Of a DNA stretch of 64,000 nt, positions 9,464-20,371 are shown piece after piece. Both the position numbers and the translations under genes were made by a program. The stretch comes from Pseudomonas hormoni (lineage in GTDB: Bacteria; Pseudomonadota; Gammaproteobacteria; Pseudomonadales; Pseudomonadaceae). The stretch covers positions 873,001 to 937,000 of the forward strand of contig NZ_CP075566.1 of assembly GCF_018502625.1 (NCBI RefSeq), in the 5' to 3' direction. The stretch's first letter is position 1, and the number at the start of each line of letters is the position of its first letter. The notes below the pieces were generated by a model. It had not been told where the DNA came from. It saw only the letters and a list, made by a program, of their open reading frames with translations, and made no database searches.

Positions 9464-9556
9464 TGTGGCGAGGGCGCTTGCTCCCGCGGGGCTGCGCAAC
9501 GGCCGCAAAAACAGGTGAGCGCTGCGCACTCAAGCGGGAGCAAGCTCCCTCGCCAC
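9464..9556. repeat. REP doublet of the CGAGGGAGCTTGCTCCCGC class
   Basis: TGTGGCGAGGGCGCTTGCTCCCGCGG opposite AGCGGGAGCAAGCTCCCTCGCCAC with a loop containing GCGCAAC. It lies between two leftward genes and ends 3 bp before the stop of the chemoreceptor. Confidence 0.88.
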
Positions 9557-9558
9557 CG

Positions 9559-11184
9559 TTAAATCTGAAATCGGGTGACTAGCCCGTTGAGGTCGACCGC
9601 CAGCCGCGACAGTTCCTGGCTGGCGGCGGAAGTCTGAGTGGCACCGGCGGCGGTCTGGGTCGAAAGGTCGCGAATGTTCACCAGGTTCTGATCGACTTCC
9701 CGGGCCACCAGCGCTTGCTGTTCGGCGGCGCTGGCGATGACCAGGTTGCGTTCGTTGATCTGCGAGATCGACGCGGTGATTTTCTCCAGGGCCTGGCCCG
9801 CGCCGTTGGCTCGGCGCAAGGTCTGGCTGGCATGCTCGGCGCTGCTTTGCAGCGCGCTGACCGTGGCCCCGGTGCCGTGCTGGATGTTGTTGATCATCAG
9901 CTCGATTTCTTCGGTGGAGTTCTGGGTGCGTTGCGCCAGCGAACGCACTTCATCGGCCACCACCGCAAAGCCGCGTCCGGCTTCACCGGCGCGAGCGGCT
10001 TCGATGGCCGCGTTGAGCGCCAGCAGGTTGGTCTGCCCGGCGATTGCGCGAATCACTTCCAGGACTTTGCTGATGTCCTGCGCCTGAACCGCCAACCCCT
10101 CGGCCTGTTCCGACGCGCTGAGCACTTCGCTGACCAGGCCCTGAATCGAGGTGATGGTTTCACTGACCTGCACGTGCCCGTGCTTGCTGTCCTCGTTCGA
10201 CGCCTGGGAGGCTTCGGCACTGGACACGGCATTCGCGGCGACTTCATCCACCGCGGTGCTCATCTCGGTGACGGCCGTGGCGGCCATCTCGATCTGGTCG
10301 TTCTGTTGTTGCAGGCCTCGGGTACTTTCCTCCATCACCGAGCTCATTTCCTCGGCAGCCGACGCCAGTTGCCGCGCCGAGTCGCTGATGCCGCGAATGG
10401 TTGTGCGCAGGTTGCCTTGCATCTCGTCGAGGGCGTCGAGCAATTGCGCGGCTTCGTCCTTGCCGGTGCGGTCAATCTGTCCGCTGAGGTCGCCCGAGGC
10501 AATCCGGCGTGCGACATGCAACGCCTGATTGATGGGCGCTGTGATGCTGCGCGTCAGCAGCCAGGCCAGTAGCAGCGTGGCGATCAGCGCGACGACGATG
10601 ATTGCGCCGACGATCCATTGCGCACGCTGGTACATCAACGCGGCTGCGTCCGCGGCCGCATCGGCGCCTTGCTGATTGAAACTGATCATCGACTCCAGGG
10701 ATTTATCCAGCACGCTGCCCTGCGGGGCCAGTTCATTGTTGAGGCGGGCGTAGGCCTGGTCATCCTGGCCCGCATCGATCTGCGCGAGGATCTGGTCGAG
10801 GATGGCCAGGTACTTGGCGACGGCGGCATTCAGGCTGTCGAGCATGGCCCGTTCCTGGTCGCTGGACAGCAGCGTTTTGTGGTCGTTGAGGCGCTTTTGC
10901 AGTTCCTGGCGTTGGGCGCTGAGAATGCCTTTGCTCTTTTCCCGCACGGTGCTCTGGCGGTTGGCGATCAAGCGCAACGATTCCAGGCGGATGGTGGCGA
11001 TGTTGGATGCGCTGTCATGGATGCTCTCGATGCTCGGCATCCACGATTCCTCGATGACCGCCGCGCTCTCGCGCAGGGTCGCCATCTGACCCAGGCCGAA
11101 CAGCCCGACCAGTACCAGAAGGCTGGCCAACACGGCAAAACTCAAGCTCGCGCGCAAACCTATGCGCATGTTCCTTATAGGCAT
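9559..11184 (-). CDS. Methyl-accepting chemotaxis protein
   Basis: A 541-residue membrane chemoreceptor. TM1 spans about residues 12-32, followed by a helical four-helix-bundle periplasmic sensor (about 35-188). TM2 (190-210) follows, then HAMP (about 211-265) and a long coiled-coil signalling domain with the conserved tip [20 protein letters not shown]. Glutamine- and alanine-rich heptads around residues 280-300 and the end are likely methylation helices. No C-terminal CheR-binding pentapeptide is seen. The ATG at 11184 has AGGAG 9 bp upstream; a second in-frame ATG 15 bp later is also possible. The ligand is unknown. Confidence 0.92.
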   Translation of the reverse strand: MPIRNMRIGLRASLSFAVLASLLVLVGLFGLGQMATLRESAAVIEESWMPSIESIHDSASNIATIRLESLRLIANRQSTVREKSKGILSAQRQELQKRLNDHKTLLSSDQERAMLDSLNAAVAKYLAILDQILAQIDAGQDDQAYARLNNELAPQGSVLDKSLESMISFNQQGADAAADAAALMYQRAQWIVGAIIVVALIATLLLAWLLTRSITAPINQALHVARRIASGDLSGQIDRTGKDEAAQLLDALDEMQGNLRTTIRGISDSARQLASAAEEMSSVMEESTRGLQQQNDQIEMAATAVTEMSTAVDEVAANAVSSAEASQASNEDSKHGHVQVSETITSIQGLVSEVLSASEQAEGLAVQAQDISKVLEVIRAIAGQTNLLALNAAIEAARAGEAGRGFAVVADEVRSLAQRTQNSTEEIELMINNIQHGTGATVSALQSSAEHASQTLRRANGAGQALEKITASISQINERNLVIASAAEQQALVAREVDQNLVNIRDLSTQTAAGATQTSAASQELSRLAVDLNGLVTRFQI

Positions 11185-11584
11185 CTAAAGTGCTCCTTGG
11201 GCATTTTGGGAGGTAGTCCTCGTGTACCGAGGATCTTGTTTTTAGGCAGGTGGAGGCGGGTGTATATCAAACAGCCATCATCTTGGTAAGGAGCGCTTTT
11301 CAGGCTGGGAGGCCGTCGGGGCAAAGCAGAAAACGCAGCGGAGGTCGATTGCCTGAGCGTGGATTGGATCCGAAAGCCTGATAACCAGAGGGCTGTAGAT
11401 GAATCGATTAAGTCGCGGAAGGATGACTTGTCAGGTTGTTTGCTGACCGAACGGTCGATTAAAAAAACTCGAAAAAATCTCCGCCCCTGAACGATTCATC
11501 CGTTCTCTGGCCGAAATTACGCTTCTCCTGCACCCGGTTCACTGGCTAAGCTCAGGCCTTCCGAATTCCCGCAGAGGTCTCACC
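11185..11584. other. Divergent intergenic region, chemoreceptor / aceK
   Basis: 400 bp with no gene and no REP. It must carry both promoters. An AT-richer part around 11455-11480 precedes aceK. No specific operator could be assigned by eye. Confidence 0.5.
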
Positions 11585-13303
11585 ATGCCGCAGCAATGGC
11601 CAGCCGCCGACATCGCCCGAATGATCCTCGATGGCTTTGACGATTACCGCGAGCATTTCCGGCAAATCACCGACGGCGCCCGGGCGCGCTTCGAGCAGGC
11701 CAAGTGGCAGGAGGCGCAGGTCGCCTCGGCGGCGCGGATCAATCTGTACGAGGAGAAAGTCAGCGAAACGGTCGACCGCCTGCACATCGCTTTCGACACC
11801 GACACGCTGGATGTCAGTTGCTGGCCCCTGGTCAAAAGCGCCTACATCAGCCTGATCGACCTGCGCTTCGACGATGAACTGTCCGAGACCTGGTACAACT
11901 CGATCTTCTGCGGGCTGTTCAGCCATGACCTGATCAGCGACGGCTGCATGTTTATCCACACCACCCGGCCGAGCCTGCGTCGGGCACGCGCCGCACAGAC
12001 CCGCACGTACAAGCCCCAGGGCCATCTGTCCGACATGCTGGCGAGCATTTTTGCCGACTACCGCTTCAGCGAGGATTACGCCGACCTGGCGGGCGATCTT
12101 CGCCGTCTCGAAGCACAACTGCGCGAGAACCTGCCGGACTGGGTGTGCAAAGACCCGGAACTGAACGTCGAGCTGTTTTCCTCGGTGCTCTATCGCAACA
12201 AGGGCGCGTACCTGGTGGGCCGAATTTTCACCCGGGAGGAGCAGTGGCCGCTGGTGATTCCGTTGCTGCACCGCGAAGGGCGGGGGATTCAGATCGATGC
12301 GTTGATCACCGATGAGGCCGATGTGTCGATCATCTTCTCGTTCACCCGTTCGTACTTCATGGTCGACGTGCCGGTGCCGGCGGAGTTCATCGGTTTCCTG
12401 CGGCGCATTCTGCCGGGCAAGCACATCGCCGAGTTGTACACTTCGATCGGTTTCTACAAGCACGGTAAATCCGAGTTCTACCGGGCGCTGATCAACCACC
12501 TGGCCAACACCGACGACCAGTTCATCATGGCCCCCGGTGTGCGCGGCATGGTCATGAGCGTGTTCACCCTGCCGGGGTTCAACACCGTATTCAAAATCAT
12601 CAAAGACCGTTTCTCGCCGTCGAAAAACGTCGACCGCGCGACGGTGATCGAGAAGTACCGTCTGGTGAAAAGTGTCGACCGGGTCGGGCGCATGGCCGAT
12701 ACCCAGGAGTTCGCCGACTTCCGTTTCCCGCTGAGCAAGTTCGACCCGGCGTGCCTGGAAGAATTGCTGGAGGTGGCCGCGTCCACGGTTTCGGTGGAGG
12801 GCGACACCGTGTTGATCCGCCACTGCTGGACCGAGCGGCGGATGACGCCGTTGAACCTGTACCTGGAAAACGCCAACGAGGCGCAGGTGCGCGAGGCGCT
12901 GGAAGATTACGGTCTGGCGATCAAGCAACTGGCGGCGGCAAACATCTTTCCCGGCGACATGCTGCTGAAAAACTTCGGCGTCACCCGTCACGGTCGCGTG
13001 GTGTTTTATGACTACGACGAGATCTGCTTCCTGACCGAAGCCAACTTCCGCCACATCCCGCAACCGCGCACGCCGGAAGACGAGATGGCATCCGAACCGT
13101 GGTACTCGATCGGGCCGCTGGATGTGTTCCCCGAGGAGTTTCCGCCGTTCCTGTTCGCCGATGCCGGTCAGCGACGCTTGTTCGATCAGTTGCATGGCGA
13201 GTTGTACAACGCCGATTACTGGAAAAGCCTGCAGGAAGCCATTCGCGGCGGAAAAGTGATCGACGTGTTCCCGTATCGCCGCAAGGGCCTTGATAACGAA
13301 TAA
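11585..13303 (+). CDS. aceK: Isocitrate dehydrogenase kinase/phosphatase
   Basis: 572 residues, the usual AceK length. The N-terminal part starts [24 protein letters not shown], as in other AceKs. The kinase-like C-terminal half carries [18 protein letters not shown] sequence, IAPGVRG-like sequence ([18 protein letters not shown]) and the Asp-containing [11 protein letters not shown]. AceK phosphorylates and dephosphorylates isocitrate dehydrogenase and so directs carbon between the TCA cycle and glyoxylate bypass. AGAGG lies 7 bp before the ATG. Here it is a lone gene not linked to aceA/aceB, as is usual in Pseudomonas. Confidence 0.97.
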   Translation: MPQQWPAADIARMILDGFDDYREHFRQITDGARARFEQAKWQEAQVASAARINLYEEKVSETVDRLHIAFDTDTLDVSCWPLVKSAYISLIDLRFDDELSETWYNSIFCGLFSHDLISDGCMFIHTTRPSLRRARAAQTRTYKPQGHLSDMLASIFADYRFSEDYADLAGDLRRLEAQLRENLPDWVCKDPELNVELFSSVLYRNKGAYLVGRIFTREEQWPLVIPLLHREGRGIQIDALITDEADVSIIFSFTRSYFMVDVPVPAEFIGFLRRILPGKHIAELYTSIGFYKHGKSEFYRALINHLANTDDQFIMAPGVRGMVMSVFTLPGFNTVFKIIKDRFSPSKNVDRATVIEKYRLVKSVDRVGRMADTQEFADFRFPLSKFDPACLEELLEVAASTVSVEGDTVLIRHCWTERRMTPLNLYLENANEAQVREALEDYGLAIKQLAAANIFPGDMLLKNFGVTRHGRVVFYDYDEICFLTEANFRHIPQPRTPEDEMASEPWYSIGPLDVFPEEFPPFLFADAGQRRLFDQLHGELYNADYWKSLQEAIRGGKVIDVFPYRRKGLDNE

Positions 13304-13322
13304 CCCTCCTGAGTGAACACCG

Positions 13323-13453
13323 TGTGGCGAGGGAGCTTGCTCCCGCTGGAGTGCGAAGCGCTCCCAAATCGGCTATCGCGGTTTAACTGACTAATCGCGT
13401 CAGCTGTATTACGACTGCTGCGCAGCCGAGCGGGAGCAAGCTCCCTCGCCACA
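13323..13453. repeat. REP doublet between aceK and hrpA
   Basis: TGTGGCGAGGGAGCTTGCTCCCGCTGG opposite GAGCGGGAGCAAGCTCCCTCGCCACA, with a 70-bp loop. Located just after the aceK stop, in the position of a 3' UTR stabiliser. Confidence 0.9.
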
Positions 13454-13535
13454 AAAGCAGGTTGCATTCGTCGCTGCGTGCGCAAATCTGCGACAATCGC
13501 CCCCCTGCGCCACTAGACGACTTATTGCGTACCTG

Positions 13536-16500
13536 ATGACTGACGAATCGCCTTCCATCGACAAACTGCTGAAAAACCTCGATCACGCCATGCTCGCCGA
13601 CCGCCACCGGCTGCGGCGGCAGTTGCTTGAGCTGCGCAAGAAGCCCGACGAAGTCAAGCTGGCCCAGTGGGTGACGCGTATGCAGGCGTCCTGTGATCAG
13701 GTGTTGGCGCGGCGTGCCAGCCTGCCGGTGATTCGTTACGACGACAGCCTGCCGATCGCCGCCAAGCGCGACGAAATCAAGGAAGCGCTGCTCAAGCATC
13801 AAGTGCTGATCATCGCCGGCGAAACCGGCTCGGGTAAAACCACCCAGCTGCCGAAAATCTGCCTGGAAATCGGTCGCGGTCAACATGGCCTGATCGGCCA
13901 CACTCAGCCACGTCGAATTGCGGCGCGCAGCGTCGCGAGCCGGGTTGCCGAAGAACTGGCGACGCCGCTGGGCGCGCTGGTCGGCTATCAGGTGCGGTTC
14001 GAGGATCAGAGCGATTCCAACACCCTGATCAAACTGATGACCGACGGCATCCTGCTGGCGGAAACCCAGAACGACCGCTACCTCGAGCGCTACGACACGA
14101 TCATCGTCGACGAAGCCCACGAACGTAGCCTGAACATCGACTTCCTGCTCGGTTACCTGAAAACCCTGCTGCCCCGTCGTCCGGACCTGAAAGTCATCAT
14201 CACCTCGGCGACCATTGACCTGGAGCGCTTCTCCAAGCATTTCGACGATGCGCCGATCGTTGAGGTCTCCGGCCGCACTTTTCCGGTGGAAACCTGGTAT
14301 CGCCCGCTGACTCTGGAGCAGGACGAAGAGGGCAACCGCGTCGAAGACGACCTGACCGTGGATCAGGCGATCCTCGCCACCCTCGACGAAATCGCTGCGT
14401 TCGAACGCAGCGAGCGCAAGAGCCCCGGCGATGTGCTGGTGTTCCTGCCCGGCGAGCGTGAGATTCGCGACGCCGCCGACATGTTGCGCAAGGCCCAGCT
14501 CAAGCACACCGAAATCCTGCCGCTGTATGCGCGGCTATCGCCGGCCGAACAGCAGCGGATTTTCCAGTCGCACCCGGGGCGTCGCGTGGTGCTGGCGACC
14601 AACGTCGCGGAAACCTCGTTGACCGTGCCGGGCATTCGTTACGTGATCGACAGCGGTACCGCGCGCATCAGCCGCTACAGCTACCGCGCCAAGGTCCAGC
14701 GCTTGCCCATCGAAGCCATTTCCCAGGCCAGCGCCAACCAGCGTAAAGGCCGTTGCGGGCGGGTCGAGCCGGGCATCTGTGTGCGGCTGTTCAGTGAAGA
14801 AGACTTTATCGGTCGCCCGGAATTTACCGACCCGGAAATCCTGCGGACCAACCTCGCGGCGGTGATCCTGCAGATGCTGCACCTGCGCCTCGGCGAGATC
14901 ACCGATTTCCCGTTTATCGAGCCGCCGGACGGCAAGGCCATCAGCGACGGTTTCAACCTGCTGCAAGAGCTGTCGGCGGTGGATCGCAACAGTCAGCTAA
15001 CCCCGCTCGGTCGCCAATTGGCGCGGCTGCCGGTGGACCCGCGCATGGGCCGCATGCTGCTGGAAGCGGCGAAGCTCGGCAGCTTGCAGGAAGTGCTGAT
15101 CGTCGCCAGCGCCATGTCGATTCAAGACCCGCGTGAACGGCCGCCGGAGCGTCAACAAGCGGCGGATCAGGCCCACGCCCAATGGAAAGACGTGGACTCG
15201 GACTTCGCCGGGCTGGTCAATCTGTGGCGTGGTTTCGAAGAACAGCGTCAGGCGTTGACGGCCAGTCCGCTGCGCAACTGGTGCCGCAAGAATTTCCTGA
15301 ATTACCTGCGTCTGCGTGAGTGGCGCGACTCGCACCGTCAGTTGAGCCTGATCTGCCGCGACATGCAGTTGAGCCTCAACAAAGAGCCGGCGGATTACCC
15401 GAAGCTGCACAAAGCCGTGCTTTCGGGCCTGCTCAGCCAGATCGGGCAGAAAACCGATGAAGGCGATTACCTCGGCGCCCGTCAGCGGCGGTTCTGGATT
15501 CACCCGTCATCGGGGCTCGGCAAGAAGCGTCCGCAATGGCTGATGACCGCCGAACTGGTGGAAACCACCAAGCTCTATGCGCGCATGGTCGCCAAGATCG
15601 ACGCCGACTGGATCGAGCCGCTGGCCGGGCACCTGATCAAGAAAAACCACTTCGAACCCCATTGGGAGAAGAAGCGCGGACAGGTCGTGGCGTTCGAGCA
15701 GATCACCTTGTTCGGGCTGATCGTGGTCGGTCGCCGGCCGGTGCATTACGGGCCGGTCGATCCGGTGGTCTCCCGCGAGTTGTTCATTCGTGAAGCGCTG
15801 GTGCGTGGCGAGATTCAGTCAAAGGCCAAATGCCTGACGGCCAACAAACAACTGCTGGAACAACTCGACGAACTGGAAGCCAAGGCCCGTCGGCGTGACA
15901 TTCTGGCCGACGAAGAAACCCTGTTCGCCTTCTACGATGCGCGACTGCCGGCGGAGATTCACCAGACCGCGACCTTCGACAGCTGGTATCGGGTCAACAG
16001 CCAGAAAGATCCGCAGTTGTTGATCATGCGCGAAGAAGACGTACTGGCCCGCGAGGCCAGTGAAGTCACTGCGCTGCATTACCCGGACACGTTGCATATT
16101 GGCGATCTGGAATTGGCGCTCAGTTACCACTTCGAACCGAACCATCCTCGCGACGGCGTGACCCTGCGCGTGCCGGCGCCGCTGTTGCCGATGCTGCCGT
16201 CGGAGCGTCTGGAATGGCTGGTGCCGGGTGTGATCGAAGCCAAGTGCATCGCGCTGGTGCGCAACCTGCCCAAGGCGCTGCGCAAGAATTTCGTGCCGGT
16301 GCCGGACTTCGTCAAAGCCGCGTTGCAGCGCATGACTTTCGCCGAGGGCTCTCTGCCTCTGGCGCTGGGCCGTGAACTGCTGCGCATGACCGGTGCCCGC
16401 GTCAGTGATGAAGCCTGGGCTGAAGCGGCGCAGCAAGTCGAAAGCCATCTGCGCATGAACCTGGAAATCGTCGACGGCCAAGGCAAGTTCCTTGGCGAAG

Positions 16501-17447
16501 GGCGTGATCTGGCGGAACTGACCGCACGATTCGCTGAAGCGAGCCAGGCTGCTTTGGCGGTGCCGCAGACCGCGAAAAGCCAACAGCCGGTGGAGGCGAA
16601 AGTCTTCGCGGCCGTGGCGGAAAAGACTCAACAGAAGATTGCCGGGCTGTCGATGACGGTGTATCCGGCGCTGGTGGAAGAGGCCGGCACGGTCAAGGAA
16701 GGGCGGTTCTCGACGCCGGCCGAAGCCGAGTTCCAGCATCGCCGCGCGTTGCAGCGCTTGCTGATGCAACAGCTGGCCGAGCCGGCGAAATTCCTGCGCG
16801 GCAAGTTGCCGGGGCTGACCGAACTGGGCCTGATGTACCGCGACATGGGGCGCATCGACGCGCTGGTGGAAGACATTCTGCTGGCCAGCCTCGACAGCTG
16901 CATCCTCGACGGCGAAGATCCGCTGCCGCGCGATGGCGCCGGGCTGGCGGCGTTGGCCGAGCGCAAGCGTGGCGGCTGGACCGAGCACGCCGAGCGGCTG
17001 GCGAAGCTGACCCTGGAAATTCTCAAGCTCTGGCACGGCCTGCAAAAACGCTTCAAGGGCAAGATCGATCTGGCGCAGGCCGTGGCGCTCAACGACATCA
17101 AGCAGCAGCTCAGTCATCTGGTGTATCCGGGTTTTGTCCGCGAAACGCCGATGCAGTGGCTCAAGGAACTGCCCCGTTATCTGAAAGCCATCGAGCAGCG
17201 CTTCGAGAAACTCGGTGCTCAGGTGCAGAAGGATCGGGTCTGGAGCGGTGAGTTGTCCGGTCTCTGGAGCCAATACCAGACCCGCGCCAGCAAGCACGCC
17301 CAGGAAGGAAAACGCGATCCGCAGCTTGAGCTGTATCGCTGGTGGCTGGAGGAATACAGGGTTTCGCTGTTTGCCCAGCAACTGGGGACCAAAGTGCCGA
17401 TTTCCGACAAGCGCCTGAACAAGCAATGGACCCAGGTAGAACCCTAG
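13536..17447 (+). CDS. hrpA: ATP-dependent RNA helicase HrpA
   Basis: 1303 residues, the expected length. It has Walker A GETGSGKT (95-102), the DEAH box IIVDEAHERSLN (190-200), motif III TSATID, motif VI QRKGRCGRVEPG, then the winged-helix/ratchet region and the long HrpA-specific C-terminal DUF3418 domain ending WTQVEP. HrpA is a DEAH-box helicase that resolves stalled or collided ribosomes in E. coli and affects mRNA processing. The ATG at 13536 has no strong ribosome-binding site, but the N-terminus matches the family. Monocistronic. Confidence 0.97.
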   Translation: MTDESPSIDKLLKNLDHAMLADRHRLRRQLLELRKKPDEVKLAQWVTRMQASCDQVLARRASLPVIRYDDSLPIAAKRDEIKEALLKHQVLIIAGETGSGKTTQLPKICLEIGRGQHGLIGHTQPRRIAARSVASRVAEELATPLGALVGYQVRFEDQSDSNTLIKLMTDGILLAETQNDRYLERYDTIIVDEAHERSLNIDFLLGYLKTLLPRRPDLKVIITSATIDLERFSKHFDDAPIVEVSGRTFPVETWYRPLTLEQDEEGNRVEDDLTVDQAILATLDEIAAFERSERKSPGDVLVFLPGEREIRDAADMLRKAQLKHTEILPLYARLSPAEQQRIFQSHPGRRVVLATNVAETSLTVPGIRYVIDSGTARISRYSYRAKVQRLPIEAISQASANQRKGRCGRVEPGICVRLFSEEDFIGRPEFTDPEILRTNLAAVILQMLHLRLGEITDFPFIEPPDGKAISDGFNLLQELSAVDRNSQLTPLGRQLARLPVDPRMGRMLLEAAKLGSLQEVLIVASAMSIQDPRERPPERQQAADQAHAQWKDVDSDFAGLVNLWRGFEEQRQALTASPLRNWCRKNFLNYLRLREWRDSHRQLSLICRDMQLSLNKEPADYPKLHKAVLSGLLSQIGQKTDEGDYLGARQRRFWIHPSSGLGKKRPQWLMTAELVETTKLYARMVAKIDADWIEPLAGHLIKKNHFEPHWEKKRGQVVAFEQITLFGLIVVGRRPVHYGPVDPVVSRELFIREALVRGEIQSKAKCLTANKQLLEQLDELEAKARRRDILADEETLFAFYDARLPAEIHQTATFDSWYRVNSQKDPQLLIMREEDVLAREASEVTALHYPDTLHIGDLELALSYHFEPNHPRDGVTLRVPAPLLPMLPSERLEWLVPGVIEAKCIALVRNLPKALRKNFVPVPDFVKAALQRMTFAEGSLPLALGRELLRMTGARVSDEAWAEAAQQVESHLRMNLEIVDGQGKFLGEGRDLAELTARFAEASQAALAVPQTAKSQQPVEAKVFAAVAEKTQQKIAGLSMTVYPALVEEAGTVKEGRFSTPAEAEFQHRRALQRLLMQQLAEPAKFLRGKLPGLTELGLMYRDMGRIDALVEDILLASLDSCILDGEDPLPRDGAGLAALAERKRGGWTEHAERLAKLTLEILKLWHGLQKRFKGKIDLAQAVALNDIKQQLSHLVYPGFVRETPMQWLKELPRYLKAIEQRFEKLGAQVQKDRVWSGELSGLWSQYQTRASKHAQEGKRDPQLELYRWWLEEYRVSLFAQQLGTKVPISDKRLNKQWTQVEP

Positions 17448-17469
17448 GCTACGGGCTTGCACAAATACC

Positions 17470-17552
17470 TGTGGGAGCGGGCTTGCCCGCGATGGGGCCA
17501 TAACATCCAACATCTATGTTGACTGTTACATCGCCATCCGGGCAAGCCCGCT
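17470..17552. repeat. REP doublet, cut by the IS110 insertion
   Basis: TGTGGGAGCGGGCTTGCCCGCGA opens a normal doublet, but the right arm breaks after GGGCAAGCCCGCT at 17552. The missing end, CTCCCACA, is found at 18705-18712 on the far side of the IS110 element. Joining the two halves restores an intact REP arm with one CT shared. Confidence 0.92.
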
Positions 17553-17589
17553 TGTGTCTAGATCTAGGAATAAGCTCTGGGGTGAGAGG

Positions 17590-17729
17590 GGTGAATGGCA
17601 AGCTGTGAGTCCGCGGTGCTTAAAGCACGTGTGGGAGCCAAGCTGCCATTCACCTTTCCACTCTGGCCCATAAGCCCGAACAGTTGGACGAGCAGCCACT
17701 CGAAATCACAAGCGTGGGCAAAGCCAGAG
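17590..17729 (+). ncRNA. Predicted IS110 bridge RNA (target and donor loops)
   Basis: Two stem-loops precede the transposase gene. Loop 1: 17590-17604 pairs with 17641-17654 (14 bp, one bulge) and holds a small hairpin (GTGCT/AGCAC, 17616-17628). Its left side, GTGAGTCCGC (17605-17614), can pair with the bottom strand of the left target GCAAGCCCGC (three G-U wobbles). Its right side, TGTGGGAG (17630-17637), is the exact complement of CTCCCACA in the right target. Loop 2: CTCTGGC (17661-17667) pairs with GCCAGAG (17723-17729). It holds ACAGTTG (17680-17686), identical to the element's right end, and CACAAG (17707-17712), complementary to CTTGTG at its left end. The layout is that of the bridge RNA described for IS621. 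Transcript ends are unknown. Confidence 0.8.
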
Positions 17730-17750
17730 CACTCTCACTCCTGAGTGTAA

Positions 17751-18680
<930 letters not shown>

Positions 18681-18704
18681 CGAATGGCAGGGTGAAGACA
18701 GTTG

Positions 18705-18712
18705 CTCCCACA
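18705..18712. repeat. Right remnant of the split REP arm
   Basis: CTCCCACA, the end of the REP arm interrupted at 17552. The next bases, GGTTTATGCAGTACC, are ordinary flanking sequence. The 233 bp from here to 18945 contain no gene. Confidence 0.88.
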
Positions 18713-18893
18713 GGTTTATGCAGTACCTGTGGAAGGTGCTTCATCCAGCAAAAAGGCGCCAAACCCCAACGTTTATGGCAAACTTCGCGCCTATAAACGC
18801 CGGCCCCGCGGTTTTGAGCCTTTCAAGGTTCGGGCGGAGCGGAATAAAGCGATGCCAGGTTTGATTCCTCTGACGGGAACAGACCCTTTATGT

Positions 18894-18913
18894 GTTGGTA
18901 CGTCGGTGCCAAC
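18894..18913. promoter_or_regulatory. Inverted repeat upstream of the ketoacyl synthase gene
   Basis: GTTGGTAC-GTCG-GTGCCAAC forms an 8+8 bp inverted repeat with one mismatch, ending 32 bp before the start codon. It has the size of a dimeric repressor operator. The protein that would bind is unknown, and it could be chance. Confidence 0.3.
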
Positions 18914-18945
18914 GCTTTCTGCCTGAACAGATTAGAGAAACGACC

Positions 18946-20067
18946 ATGCATAACGTCGTCATCAGCGGCACCGGCCTGTACACCCCGGCCAACAGCATTT
19001 CCAACGAAGAGCTGGTGCAGTCTTTCAACGCTTACGTCGCGCAATTCAACGCCGACAACGCCGACGCCATCGCCCGTGGCGAAGTCGAAGCCTTGACCGA
19101 ATCCAGCGCCGCGTTTATCGAAAAGGCTTCCGGTATCAAAAGCCGTTTTGTCATGGACAAGGACGGCATTCTCGACCCGCAACGCATGGCGCCACGCCTG
19201 CCGGAACGCTCGAACGACGAGTGGTCGGTCCTGTGCCAGATGGCCATCGGCGCGGCTGAACAAGCCTTGCAGCGCGCCGGCAAAACCGCCGCCGACATCG
19301 ACGGCGTGATCGTCGCCTGCTCCAACCTGCAACGGGCCTACCCGGCCATCGCCATCGAAGTCCAGGAAGCGCTGGGCATCCAGGGTTTCGGTTTCGACAT
19401 GAACGTGGCCTGCTCCTCGGCGACTTTCGGTATCCAGGCCGCCGCCAACAGCGTGCAACTGGGTCAGGCCCGGGCAGTTCTGATGGTCAACCCGGAAGTC
19501 TGCACCGGTCACCTGAACTTCCGTGACCGTGACAGCCACTTCATCTTCGGCGACGCGGCCACCGCGGTGATCATCGAACGCGCCGACCTGGCGACGTCCA
19601 AGTATCAATTCGACGTGGTCAGCACCAAGCTGTTGACCAAGTTCTCCAACAACATCCGCAACAACTTCGGCTTCCTCAACCGCGCGGCGGAAGAGGGCAT
19701 CGGTGCCAAGGACAAACTGTTCGTGCAGGAAGGTCGCAAGGTGTTCAAGGAAGTCTGCCCGATGGTTGCCGAGCTGATCGGCGCGCACCTGGAAGAGAAC
19801 CAGCTCAACGTCAGTGACGTGAAGCGCTTCTGGCTGCACCAGGCCAACCTCAGCATGAACCACTTGATCGTCAAGAAACTGCTGGGCCGCGAAGCTACCG
19901 AACAGGAAGCACCGGTGATTCTCGACACCTATGCCAACACCAGTTCTGCGGGTTCGGTGATTGCGTTTCACAAACATCAGGATGACCTGGCCGCCGGTTC
20001 CCTGGCCGTGCTCAGCTCGTTTGGCGCCGGTTACTCGATCGGTAGCGTGATTCTGCGCAAGCGTTGA
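18946..20067 (+). CDS. Beta-ketoacyl-ACP synthase III family (PA3286-like)
   Basis: A 373-residue thiolase-fold enzyme with the KASIII triad: C156 in MNVACSSATFG, H298 in FWLHQANLSMN and N331 in YANTSSAGS. It ends with SSFGAGYSIGSVILRKR. It is longer than E. coli FabH (317) and has an insertion-rich N-terminal part, like the P. aeruginosa enzyme PA3286 that draws acyl-CoA from beta-oxidation into fatty acid synthesis (comparison from memory). The start at 18946 gives MHNVVISGTGLYTP, the typical N-terminus; an open frame 18 codons upstream is unlikely. The IS110 element ends 239 bp upstream, so the promoter may be native or affected. Confidence 0.87.
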   Translation: MHNVVISGTGLYTPANSISNEELVQSFNAYVAQFNADNADAIARGEVEALTESSAAFIEKASGIKSRFVMDKDGILDPQRMAPRLPERSNDEWSVLCQMAIGAAEQALQRAGKTAADIDGVIVACSNLQRAYPAIAIEVQEALGIQGFGFDMNVACSSATFGIQAAANSVQLGQARAVLMVNPEVCTGHLNFRDRDSHFIFGDAATAVIIERADLATSKYQFDVVSTKLLTKFSNNIRNNFGFLNRAAEEGIGAKDKLFVQEGRKVFKEVCPMVAELIGAHLEENQLNVSDVKRFWLHQANLSMNHLIVKKLLGREATEQEAPVILDTYANTSSAGSVIAFHKHQDDLAAGSLAVLSSFGAGYSIGSVILRKR

Positions 20068-20090
20068 TCGCAAGTCTGATGAAGAGCTTT

Positions 20091-20234
20091 TGTGGCGAGG
20101 GAGCTTGTCGGATCGCCGCACCGTCCCGCTCAGGTGCGCAGCAGCCGCAAAACCAACCCATGAGGCCTGTCTGATAGCGGTCGCAGGTTTTAGGACCGCT
20201 TCGCAGTCCAGCGGGAGCAAGCTCCCTCGCCACA
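20091..20234. repeat. REP doublet with an interrupted left arm
   Basis: The right arm (GCGGGAGCAAGCTCCCTCGCCACA) is intact. The left arm reads TGTGGCGAGGGAGCTTG, then a 15-bp block CGGATCGCCGCACCG (20109-20123), then resumes TCCCGCTCAGGTGCGCAGC. The block is a variant of the sequence at 762, 23953 and 34333. Confidence 0.85.
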
Positions 20235-20265
20235 AAAGGCGCATGCGGGTTTACGGCGAGGCAAT

Positions 20266-20325
20266 AAAAAAACTCGCGTTGCAGTATCGGACGGATGATG
20301 GGGACCGATACGGCAACGCGAGTTT
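20266..20325 (-). terminator. Rho-independent terminator of the porin gene
   Basis: On the minus strand AAACTCGCGTTGC pairs with GCAACGCGAGTTT around a 30-nt loop that itself can pair (CCGTATCGG/CCGATAC). A run of seven T follows. It lies 47 bp after the stop of the porin gene. Confidence 0.85.
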
Positions 20326-20371
20326 GTAAAATCAGCTCAGGCTTCCTTGCCCGAGTCGTGTAGCGTGAAAA

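Noticed and set aside
15819..17513. A 564-codon minus-strand open frame opposite hrpA
   Set aside because: His/Gln/Arg-rich antisense product of a strong core gene; no start signal.
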